NCBI GenBank assembly: GCA_951394045.1
Contig: OX595995.1
Coordinates: 1,302,001-1,366,000, forward strand
DNA: 64,000 nt
From: Nitzschia sp. DOCU1
Taxonomy: Eukaryota; Bacillariophyta; Bacillariophyceae; Bacillariales; Bacillariaceae
Reading direction: 5' to 3'
In this document: positions 41,427-50,656 of the stretch, piece by piece
Position numbering within the stretch: the stretch's first letter is position 1
Layout of the letters: every line of letters begins with the position of its first letter
Position numbers and translations under genes: made by a program
The notes under the pieces: model-generated
Databases searched by the model: none
What the model was told of the DNA's origin: nothing
The model's input: only the letters and a program-made list of their open reading frames with translations

Positions 41427-42830
41427 TCTTTAGGAAGGAGCAAGATTCAATCTTGAACAGCTCAAAATACGAAACAAGGGACGGAAAGAAAACGAAAACT
41501 ATCTCAACTCGTGCTCACGGACTTCCCTCCCTTCCTCTTTCGTTGATGACTTGGAACGACCAAAATGGATGTTGCGAATGATGTGTAGTAGCTGCAGCAT
41601 CCACCCGTTTCGTTTGTTCTTTGATTGTGACGTACTCGCTGGTGGATACATGGAATTGTCCGTACGTCGTCCCGCGGTTAGACTAAATTGACCCGTTGCG
41701 AAAAAGATTCCGCGAGGTCATTTTTGGGGCTTCGAGCTCTTCAAGGCAAGTTAATCCAGTGAGTCAATCAACGTCATCCTCCTCGTCGCCATGTGAGTCG
41801 AGTCCTTGCTTTCAAAGAGATCTCTTCTCCGCTTATCAGAGGATGTGACGATAGTTGTCAGATGTATGATAGTGCGTAGATGTATGTAGTAGTAGCTAGC
41901 AGGTACGCCACCGTCGCAAGAGAGGCAAGGATGAAGAACACCGGGGTGCATAGTAACTGACGAGGAGGACGACTTCGCTTCTTATTTCGCAAGAACTTCT
42001 AGTTGTTGCGGCAAGAAGTATTTGAGTGACCTCCTGCTACTCATAGAGTAAAGAAGAATTCGTTTGGTCGAGCCGCAAGATAGTATTCTTCGTGGTCGAG
42101 CTACCAGCACAATGATAAGTCGAGATCATTCGGCGGCTAGCAGCATCTGGCTGTACATGTAGGGATTCGAGTTTCGCTGCTGGACTCGCTACTACCGGTT
42201 GCATGATGCATATGTCGAGATCATTCGGCAGCACGAAGACAGCTGTTTCGAAGCACACGACACTTCTTCCGTGCGCACTTGCCAAACCGCCACCAAAAAG
42301 AGCACAATGTCCTCAGAAAGGCATCCACCAAAGAACATCGACGAACCCAGTGCCCCATGACAAATGGGGCGTCATTCGCTGTTAGGGGAGATAAATGAGA
42401 CTACCGACCGTAATGCCGGTACGTAATGCATTTCGAGACCTATTGTGTTGTCCAATTCTCGACCAAAGTACCAAGATACATCGTGGGACCCTACGGTTGT
42501 ACTTCCATCCACAATAATTGAAGGAGAAGAATCTTTCAATTCAAAGAACTGCGACATCCCAGCTTCCATGCGTAGAAGTCGCGATACTTCCGACCCGAGC
42601 ACTCAAACTCCAATGATGAAATTGGACTATTGTACTCAAGCAACTGAATTAAACAGAATCAAGAACCATAGAAAGAACACCACTTACTAGATCTCTAAAC
42701 AACTGATGTTCTTTATCGATCGTGTGGTTGCAGTTGCCGAATTCATTATTTTTTCTCAAAGGACGCCTTCAGCGCCCAGTAAAAAGCAGTAAAGACTTGC
42801 TCCTGCCACAGGACAACTACTACGACGACA
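41427..42830. other. Intergenic between divergent genes
   Basis: About 1.4 kb. GTCGAGATCATTCGGC occurs twice, at 42119 and 42214, as a direct repeat. Several short frames are present, none convincing. Confidence 0.45.
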
Positions 42831-44585
42831 ATGGTGATTCATGGAGGCTGCCGCTGCCCATTTGCCAGAGCTGTCGACTCGAACAACAGCGGGATCAATA
42901 GCGCGAAGATTGGTGATTTCGCTCTCGCCAATTCAAGTTTCCATCAAGCTTTAAGTATTATTCGCCAGGAGCCCTTGTTGCTGCTTTCTAGCGCAAACGG
43001 GGTACTTGTAGAAGGAGCAGGTAATGATACAAGAAGAATCGTTCCTCCCGCGGAAGCGGACGAAGAAGGGCCGCATCGTACTGCTGCTGCTGCTCCGGCG
43101 GGTTGCCGCTGCGCACTCGGCACCACAAGAATCTCGGTTTACTGTGACCCCAGAAGGGAAAACCAAGAATCTGTGGGTGAACAATCATCGTGGCGAAGGT
43201 CCTCGAGACTCCTTGTGCAGCCCGACGATAATCCCCAACACCAAGACAAAGTGGTACGACAACAACAGCCACAAGAACCCGCTGAAGACCAGCACAGGCC
43301 CCTTGTCGACGGTGAGGCTCTTCGCTTGTTGCCTGCTAACCCCGAACAAGAATCCGGTCCAATTCAAAACACTCAAGATGATCGTCCTCCTCCTCATCGC
43401 TCACTAGACGAACGACACCGTGCAGAGGGTTTCATCATGGAACCGAGTTTTCCGTCTGGCCCCAGCACACCCCCATACCGGCCATCCGTTCTTGACGTTC
43501 GGACGCCCCGTAGTGCTGATGTTTCCAGCAAGATCACGTTGTTCGAGCAAGAAGAGGAGCAGGGCTCACTGCCCTCCTTCTGCGAGCTCTTCTACATTAA
43601 TGTGGACCATTCTCAACCCCAGCAGCAATCGGTCACACCAGACAACATTCATCAAGAATCCTTCTCTTCGTCCCCGAATTTGTTGGCCGCAGCACAGCCA
43701 TCGTTTCCCCTAGTGGTTTCTGCTGATGCCTACCCCGACGATGAGGGGGAAGTTCTTGGAAGAATCACAGCAGTCAATCTCGCAGTCGCCACCATCGTCT
43801 TCAATTGTGCAGTTGCCCACCATCTTCTGCATCTTCAGATATTACGACGCTGTTCTCGGAATATCGTTGATGAAGAAAGAAGTGGAGCGGGGGTCTGCTG
43901 CAACCCTTCTTCTCCCATTACGACTGATTCTTGTTGTCACCAAAACCAACCGAACAACGAGGCGAGGGCTTCCCATCAGGAACGCCGAAGTAAACTGAAA
44001 GCAAGGCGGTTGTACGAGCACTCCTTGCGTACTCTCACAACCTTTCTCGATGAGCTGGACGATGCTGCTATCCTGATGGAGCAGCTGGAGCATCCTGATG
44101 AGGACGAGGACCCTCAAGAACCTGCTACCCGATCCAGGAGTAGGGGACACGGTGTCAGCAGCAGTCCTGCAGCAGCAGCAGCTGTGGATTCTTGGATCGA
44201 AACTCTCGAACACCAACGATCCGTTTACGATCTTTTGATGATGGCGACGATTAACAACTTGCTCGTGCTCATGGAACCCACCGAGAGCGAAGAGGAGAAC
44301 GAGGACAAAGGTCGTTCTTCGGCGCTGCTCTCATACTTTACCCAGTGCATGCTTGCAAGAGCTGTTGATACAGCAGGCCAAGAAGACCACACCAGCCGCA
44401 TACCACCATCCCTTCTTGAGAGTTTGCACGGAGAAGCCACGGCTATCCAGCGGGCTGCTCGTGATCACTGTGCGCTTGGCTTTCTGTACAGGCGATGGCA
44501 GGGAACGTTTCTGGCCAATGCCTTGTTTATGCAGTTTCGATCAGCTGGCATTCTTTGCTCGACAACCACAGCTTCGGCTGCTTGA
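42831..44585 (+). CDS. Unrecognised TPR-like family protein, member 1
   Basis: An intact 584-residue frame. It shares an ordered set of blocks with two other genes in the window (47242-55610 and 59231-60553): an N-terminal FARAxxxNNxGxxxxKxGxFxxxxxxFxxxL block that looks like one TPR-type helix pair; a central AVATIVFNCAVAHHLL block followed by a helix ending in LYEHSLRTL; a YDLLMMATINNLLVLME block; and a final FLANALFMQFRSAGIL block. Between the blocks lie long, poorly conserved Gln/Pro/Ser-rich segments. It is the longest and most diverged member. I recognise no known family. The helix-pair blocks suggest a protein-interaction scaffold. Its 3' end is about 100 bp from the convergent TPR gene. 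Confidence 0.8.
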   Translation: MVIHGGCRCPFARAVDSNNSGINSAKIGDFALANSSFHQALSIIRQEPLLLLSSANGVLVEGAGNDTRRIVPPAEADEEGPHRTAAAAPAGCRCALGTTRISVYCDPRRENQESVGEQSSWRRSSRLLVQPDDNPQHQDKVVRQQQPQEPAEDQHRPLVDGEALRLLPANPEQESGPIQNTQDDRPPPHRSLDERHRAEGFIMEPSFPSGPSTPPYRPSVLDVRTPRSADVSSKITLFEQEEEQGSLPSFCELFYINVDHSQPQQQSVTPDNIHQESFSSSPNLLAAAQPSFPLVVSADAYPDDEGEVLGRITAVNLAVATIVFNCAVAHHLLHLQILRRCSRNIVDEERSGAGVCCNPSSPITTDSCCHQNQPNNEARASHQERRSKLKARRLYEHSLRTLTTFLDELDDAAILMEQLEHPDEDEDPQEPATRSRSRGHGVSSSPAAAAAVDSWIETLEHQRSVYDLLMMATINNLLVLMEPTESEEENEDKGRSSALLSYFTQCMLARAVDTAGQEDHTSRIPPSLLESLHGEATAIQRAARDHCALGFLYRRWQGTFLANALFMQFRSAGILCSTTTASAA

Positions 44586-44684
44586 AGCTCTAGAATTTCA
44601 GCTTCCCTGACCCATAGATGTTGCGTAAGACCAATATATAGACACCCTGACTGATTTTGTTTTTGTGGAAGCCCAATACGATCT

Positions 44685-45818
44685 TCATTCGATTCGTTGC
44701 TTGACCTTTTCCTTTGTTTCCTCGTCTCCCAGCCACAACAATAGGGCTTCAGCAACTCGTGCCACCACCAAGCAGTAGTACTGCCAATAGGAAAGGTCTT
44801 GTAATCGTAGCTCATTGGATTCAGCCGTAGAAGAAGCAGTAGTGCCGCTATCGTGCACGGCCGGCCTGCGGGCTTTCAAAGTAGAAAACTGACGGGGGGC
44901 CTTCTCCTCTGGTGCCTCATTGATTTGAGCTTTACCAGTTGACTTTGATAATCCCGAATCTTTCTGAAGCGCCTTTTGCATGGCGAGTTTTTGGCGTTGA
45001 CGATTCTTTCGAGCTTCCTTTTCTGAAGACTCGAGCAATCGAAACTCTTTTTGAATCGCCTGCTGATATGGCTCGAACAACGAATCGTTCTCAATGTCTT
45101 CCTGATTTCTACTAGAACGTTTCGCTTTGTCGAGGCAGGACGATGCGGCATTCAAATCCTCTCTGGCTAATCCATACGAGCCAGTCAAACGCCGCGCTTT
45201 GGCTCGTTTGAAGTGAATCTTACACAGGGCAATCGGATCCACAGTTTCCGGAAACTTTTGCACTTCTTCTAAAGCAATTTTGCAAAATTCCATAGTCTTC
45301 TTGTGCATTCCTAGTTGCAACGTACATTGTGCCAGATTGTTGAGGACGGGCAACAAGGTTTGATTCAAAAACCCCTGGTTGTCCTGCTTGACTACCAGGC
45401 AAGTCAAATAAATGTCCATGGCAGCCCGATAATCGGCCTTACCAAAATAGGCATTGCCGACCTTTCGTTGACTCTCGGCCCACTTGGCTCGATCTTCATC
45501 ACAGTCCAAATACTCGGCAACGAATTTGGCGCTCTGCTGAATCTTGGTGTCGAGATCTGACGCGGCAATATCGGCGGGCGATGCCGGAATCGTGGATCCG
45601 TCCGGCAAACGTTTTTGCAACTCAAAGCGAGGTTCTAATGAGCCAGGTATTTCGCCTTCAGCTGCTGCCAGTTCCTTCAAATTCTTGTTGAGTTGATTCA
45701 AGACATCCGAAGTCGTGATGAACGGCAGCTTTGGGGGATCTTCGAAGGTATCCGCCGTGGAAGCATCCGTAGATGTGCTCTGCGTTACAGAGGCCTCGGG
45801 TATCGTTGAATCGTCCAT
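44685..45818 (-). CDS. TPR protein, FKBP-like tetratricopeptide region
   Basis: 377 residues from the ATG at 45818; the frame runs further upstream but without ATG. The centre (about 100-260) has tetratricopeptide helices: KWAESQRKVGNAYFGKADYRAAMDIYLTCL, LLPVLNNLAQCTLQLGMHKKTMEFCKIAL and CKIHFKRAKARRLTGSYGLAREDLNAA. These resemble the TPR part of large immunophilins and other Hsp90/Hsp70 co-chaperones, but no peptidyl-prolyl isomerase domain is present. A charged helical segment (KEARKNRQRQKLAMQKAL) follows, and the C-terminus has a hydrophobic patch (YYCLVVARVAEALLLWLG) that could be a tail anchor or an amphipathic helix. A chaperone-adaptor role is plausible, not proven. Confidence 0.8.
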   Translation of the reverse strand: MDDSTIPEASVTQSTSTDASTADTFEDPPKLPFITTSDVLNQLNKNLKELAAAEGEIPGSLEPRFELQKRLPDGSTIPASPADIAASDLDTKIQQSAKFVAEYLDCDEDRAKWAESQRKVGNAYFGKADYRAAMDIYLTCLVVKQDNQGFLNQTLLPVLNNLAQCTLQLGMHKKTMEFCKIALEEVQKFPETVDPIALCKIHFKRAKARRLTGSYGLAREDLNAASSCLDKAKRSSRNQEDIENDSLFEPYQQAIQKEFRLLESSEKEARKNRQRQKLAMQKALQKDSGLSKSTGKAQINEAPEEKAPRQFSTLKARRPAVHDSGTTASSTAESNELRLQDLSYWQYYCLVVARVAEALLLWLGDEETKEKVKQRIE

Positions 45819-47241
45819 CGCTGCCGACTTCCCTACGCCATGTCGTATCCTTAGAACACTTTCAGAGACCCTCCCTTGTTGTAATGAGAACCGGGGTATC
45901 ACCACACAAGCAGTCAGAACGTATGCAGCTTCGACAAGGAAACAAAAAATGTGCTGATGGTCATGGTCCTCAAGATTCAAAAAAGGGGAGGGGGTAGAGC
46001 GTGCGTTGGGGGGGTAATTGAATCATTCGACTACATTTGACAAATCCGCTCATCAAACGGTCAGAGAGAAATGGCAGTTCCAACAATAGAATAATAAGTA
46101 GTTATGCTTTTCTATCCAGCTACCACACGATGCCGGCCTCTGGAAAATGGGTCCCTATTTTCCAGCAAATAAGAGCTCCCCAGCAGCAGCACTCAGCCGC
46201 CAGCAGCAGCATGATGGTACGCATGCATGATGGATCCTTAAAACAAGAACAAGATGAAGCAAGAAGAGAAGGCGCCCTGGTGCGTCTTCTTCGCACTTGC
46301 AGAACGGCGCCCCACCCACCTTCTCCTGAGCCCCCTTTGCTTCTCCAACGAGGTGCTATGCCATACTTTTTACGGTAGTCTCTTCAAGTACTACGAAGCC
46401 GCCGGTCGAGCAGAACTTTTCTTCGCGGCTGCTTTCTTAAGAGTAGTACTACCGGTAGTAGAAACTACTCTAAGTAGTAGTATCTACCAACTCAAGGCGC
46501 CCGGTACTTCTATTCTCAAGCAAGAGCGCATGAAGCAAAAAGCCGGCAGTGTTTGTACCCTGCTTTCGGCTTTCTGCATGCATCGTTAGAAGGGGTGAAA
46601 TGCCGCTCGTCGGAGAGAGAATCTTACTACCGGTAGCTGCGACGATCCTACAGAGCATTTTTCAAGAAAGCAGTTTGGGGTGGGATTGAGACTCCAATGA
46701 AGATTTCTGTGGATTGAATCCGTTCCAATTAACGTTCAGCGAAGTCATTTTCTGTCATCCAGTCCTCGGATAAGTAGTTCATATTGAAGAAGAAACAAAT
46801 AAGCGGTCACACGCGAACAGGAAGTTAAGGCCCTCATTAAGTCGTCGATAGAATCGTGAAACATGACCCGAACGCGGAACGTTCTTTAAAAGCCGGTTTA
46901 AATATTCGACGTACCTGGTAGAACTTCAATGGGTACGAAGGCGAACTCTTGGATAAGCGCTTGGATGTATTTCGACGCCTAATCTGCACCTCCTTCCGAA
47001 CGTAACCCTTGAGTATGAAAAAGATGGTCGTTCTGTGGAACCCTTCGCACTACAACTTCGGAAAGATAACCGGAATTTTAACAAGTTCCAACCCTATTTC
47101 CTCCCCTATGATGGATACTCCTGTGATAGGATTCTTTTCTTCGCCCGCAATTAAAACAATCAATCCTACCTTTTGCGAGCCTTCTACCATACTTCATCGT
47201 CTGCAGGTGTAGTGGTATCCTTAGTCCAGTTCATGGTGGCA
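45819..47241. repeat. Intergenic with TAGTA/TACCGGTA-rich DNA
   Basis: About 1.4 kb with a CAGCAGCAGCA tract near 46178-46212 and TAGTAGTACTACCGGTAGTAG-like sequence near 46441-46490 and 46622-46640. The last 100 bp before 47242 is similar to the same position upstream of the family member at 59231. No gene supported. Confidence 0.5.
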
Positions 47242-48165
47242 ATGGAAGACCATACCGATGAATCATCGTTGTTGTTGTGTTCCTGCTCATTCGCAAGGGC
47301 ATCGGAATGCAACAATCGTGGAGTAGATAACCTCAAGGGTGGCAATTTTCGTGATGGAATTCAAAACTTTCGCAAATCTCTCACCCTACTGCGGAGCTTG
47401 GTCGTATCTGACTTCTGCTCAGATGATTGTTCTTGCCCACTTCGTGCTGTCGTTTCTCTTCACAGACGAAACAGCAAGAATCCACAAAGTCGCAATTCCA
47501 GTAAACAACAAACCATCCAGCAGGAGAAGGGGGAAGAAGACACAAAGGAGGGACAACCACAGGTGGTAGCATCGCCCTCATCAAACAGTGCCGAACCCCT
47601 TCGATGGCACGCCCCCCTCGAATCCCATGCGGTCTTCGACGATCTTCTCTACATTGAGACAGCAAGCCCACTTATCACGCCATCTTCCATGCCTGTGGCG
47701 CTAGTAGAACAAGGTGCAGATTCTCACCAAGAAGATGGCCGATTGGAGCCGTCAGCAGGAGGTCGTCATGCCATTGTGGTGGGCCGGCCCACACTAGAAG
47801 ACACTGCCACTGACCCGGCTTCGTCTGTCAAGGGGGGCAATGATCCACCATGGATTCCTGATGGTAGAAGCCAGGAAAAGGCAGAACGGGTTGACTTGAT
47901 TGTCACTGCTGTCATCTTCAATTGTGCTCTATCCAATCACTTGATGAACAGGATCGGCAACGCCACTCCCCAAGCAACCATCAGCGAGGGCACGGACAAC
48001 CAACGAAGCAAAGAGAAAGCGATCGCTTTGTACCGAAACTCAATCGCTCTCCTCACCTTAGAGAAGCCTCGCCCCACATCGAGCCTGAATGATTCACCAC
48101 CAAAAGCTCACGAACAAGGTGATCTGATGCGCGATGTCATCCTCATGGCTTCCTTGAACAACTTG

Positions 48166-48170
48166 CTTTG
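48166..48170. repeat. Copia target-site duplication, left
   Basis: CTTTG directly before the 5' LTR, repeated at 55293-55297 directly after the 3' LTR. Confidence 0.9.
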
Positions 48171-48361
48171 TGTTGGACAAGATTCTGTCACGAATTCAAT
48201 CGCGACTACCGCACACAGGACGGACGGCGGAACAATCAAGATTCCAAGCGAACGATCAAATAAAAGCAACGGTCAAAACAAAACTCTAAAATAACTCTCA
48301 CTCTTTTACCGTTCAACCTTTTTGCCATTGCAATAGAGTTGAGCAAATAGTGGAGTCAACA
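48171..48361 (+). repeat. Copia 5' LTR (191 bp)
   Basis: Begins TGTTGGACAAG and ends AGTCAACA. Identical by eye to 55102-55292. TG...CA ends are typical. It should contain promoter and polyadenylation signals of the element. Confidence 0.95.
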
Positions 48362-48376
48362 GGTTACGAGCCCAAG
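48362..48376 (+). promoter_or_regulatory. Copia primer-binding site, anticodon-arm type
   Basis: GGTTACGAGCCCAAG abuts the 5' LTR. Its complement reads CTTGGGCTCGTAACC, which is an anticodon stem and loop (GGG stem, CTCGTAA loop) and not a tRNA 3' end. This matches the half-tRNA priming known for Drosophila copia with initiator tRNA-Met, whose three G:C stem pairs are seen here. One base differs from a CAT anticodon. Confidence 0.7.
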
Positions 48377-48515
48377 TTAACGTTTTCTTGCCCAAACGAT
48401 CTCGCAACAGCGAGATTATCGGAGTATCGGTGTACGCTTGCCTCCTTTCCGGTCAACAGCGAACAACTACCGAAAGACCCCTTGAGAAGGTCTGTGAGAA
48501 GGTCATTGCAACACC

Positions 48516-50651
48516 ATGACCTCGTACGAGAACGTAGACGGATTCTACATCACCTTCGATGTCCATCCCCAGGAACATCATCAGCACCTGAACACGGCGT
48601 ATGCGGGAGACTTGTCAATCCAGGATTTGTCGGGACTTTTTGTGGATCCACGTCCAGGCGGATTTACGACGCTCCAAACTACTGAGAAGGAAGCAATCGA
48701 CGCCTTGAAAGACGCAATCATCGGCTACATCAAACCGCTTGCATCTGAAACCTCCGATCGCAACGAGGTCGCGAAGGTTATCACTCCAGCCGCTATCACG
48801 ATCTTTACCGGCGGGAAGGTTAGACGATTCTCCAAGAACGTTCTCATCAAAGCACTCGATGAAGCGCTCGCGTCGGGTTCGAACGAGATCAACCTACAGA
48901 TCAAAACGAACCACATCTACTTCGATACAAGCTCTCCGTTGTCGTATTTAGATTGGACGAAGATGAATACAAGTGCATTTGCGATTCCGACCCCAGTCTC
49001 CAGTGCTCCAGCGTCGGCACCGATGCCAACGCTCTCCATCGATCCAGCCGCGATTTCGAACCTTGGATCGGTCATTGCTTCCGCGATTTCAAGTGCACCT
49101 CAGTCAGTCCCAGCCTCTACCAGTGGAACGACGACCACTCCAGCTACAATCGCAGGAACCATTTCCATGTCGATTTTTAACATCAACGCATTGCCATCGG
49201 ACGTGAGGACTCGCTATGACAGCAAAATCGCCGGAGGCCTCATCACGGGAACGACTGTCAGCACCCACTACAGTGTTGCTACGAGTGGCGGACATCGTTA
49301 CCACCTCGATGGAACGTCGGGTAGGATCATCCTTGCCGACGGTAGCCTTTTCGTAATGGGTCAGACCCCGAACGAGAAGGCGTTGATGAAGGCCGACATA
49401 TACTGCGAAGACGATAGCTACGCCGGTCTGCGGACTTGGTACGAACGAATCCTCGTACCGACTTGCCATCTCTATGGCGTCTATCTTCATCCGTTCTGGT
49501 GCTTCCGAAAGGATAAGGGAGGCGCAAGAGGTTTCGTCTGTGGAGACGATACCGACGATGATCTCCCACTCCGCATGAAGCAACCAATTGAGGAAACTGC
49601 TCCGGTCCTCTTTCGCGTTCTACAACGCCGCGGAATGTTCGGGAAGGATAGCCGGATCCCAGCGATCGTCCAATCTACCCCTGGAGACGGATACGCTGCA
49701 ATCAAGGCGGTGATTCGAAAGACTCACCCCATCTTCTACGAGGAACCTGCGTCTCTCGTAAAGCGGTACCCGACTCAGAAGACGGAACAATCCCTACGCG
49801 AATACCACAAGGTATTCAAGGACTATCTTCAGTGCCGAGCCTTTGTACTGAACATTGATAGTGACTTGGATTCGAAAGAAGAGACTACAATCTTCATCGA
49901 TAACGCCAAGCACTCCCTGTTCCTGCGTCGATGCACCAGGGACGAGCGACGCCAAGTGGCCCTCCAGTATCGATACAGGGGAGAGCAACTCGTCGATACA
50001 CTCGAAGAGTTCCTACTGGCGCCCGACAGCCCAGTCTGGGAAGACGAGCTGAAGAAGAAAAAGAAATCCTACGATTCTAAGTACTTCTCGGGCTCGTCCA
50101 AGTCAAGCTACAGTTCGCGCAAGCCCCTCAGGTCGGTGCCGGTAAATCGAGTCTCCTTTGCGGACAAGGAACTCGATCAATTCTTCCATTCCGACGACGA
50201 GGCGAACGAAGCAGAGAGCGGAGAAATCAACGTCGGCGATCTAGAGCCAGCTGTCAAATCGGTCTACACGATCGCTGTCCCCCGAGACAACGAGTCCCTA
50301 CACGTGTACCACCGATACGCAGCTGCCGTCAATAAACTCGCTTCGAACCCTGCGGAAGCAAATGCCCCCAAGTGCATCATCTGCGACGGCAAACATGTCT
50401 TCGCAAACTGCAAGACATTGAACGATGTAGAGTTCCTTAAAGGGCACTACATTCGCCTTTGCCAGATGCTAAAGCGCGATGAGAGCGCCAAGCAAAATGG
50501 TGGCGCCCCCAAGGCCAAACCTGACAAGTCGTCTAGCCCTGTCAAGGTCAACTTTGTGGACTCGGCTACGCCCGGGCCAGATCCTGACTCGCATCACAGC
50601 GAGAGCGACGACGACGATGGCCAGGATTTTCAGACGGGCCACGTAATCTAA
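48516..50651 (+). CDS. gag: Copia Gag polyprotein
   Basis: 711 codons, starting at an ATG 154 bp after the LTR. It has an Ala/Ser/Pro/Thr-rich segment (residues ~150-220), a capsid-like helical middle (e.g. LREYHKVFKDYLQCRAFVLN, residues ~430-455), and one zinc knuckle near the C-terminus, CIICDGKHVFANC, with C-x2-C-x3-H-x4-C spacing (one residue shorter than the usual x4). The tail is acidic (SESDDDDGQD). It would form the virus-like particle and package element RNA. Pol follows in the -1 frame and the two frames overlap without a good ATG for pol. Confidence 0.88.
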   Translation: MTSYENVDGFYITFDVHPQEHHQHLNTAYAGDLSIQDLSGLFVDPRPGGFTTLQTTEKEAIDALKDAIIGYIKPLASETSDRNEVAKVITPAAITIFTGGKVRRFSKNVLIKALDEALASGSNEINLQIKTNHIYFDTSSPLSYLDWTKMNTSAFAIPTPVSSAPASAPMPTLSIDPAAISNLGSVIASAISSAPQSVPASTSGTTTTPATIAGTISMSIFNINALPSDVRTRYDSKIAGGLITGTTVSTHYSVATSGGHRYHLDGTSGRIILADGSLFVMGQTPNEKALMKADIYCEDDSYAGLRTWYERILVPTCHLYGVYLHPFWCFRKDKGGARGFVCGDDTDDDLPLRMKQPIEETAPVLFRVLQRRGMFGKDSRIPAIVQSTPGDGYAAIKAVIRKTHPIFYEEPASLVKRYPTQKTEQSLREYHKVFKDYLQCRAFVLNIDSDLDSKEETTIFIDNAKHSLFLRRCTRDERRQVALQYRYRGEQLVDTLEEFLLAPDSPVWEDELKKKKKSYDSKYFSGSSKSSYSSRKPLRSVPVNRVSFADKELDQFFHSDDEANEAESGEINVGDLEPAVKSVYTIAVPRDNESLHVYHRYAAAVNKLASNPAEANAPKCIICDGKHVFANCKTLNDVEFLKGHYIRLCQMLKRDESAKQNGGAPKAKPDKSSSPVKVNFVDSATPGPDPDSHHSESDDDDGQDFQTGHVI

Positions 50652-50656
50652 ACCGT

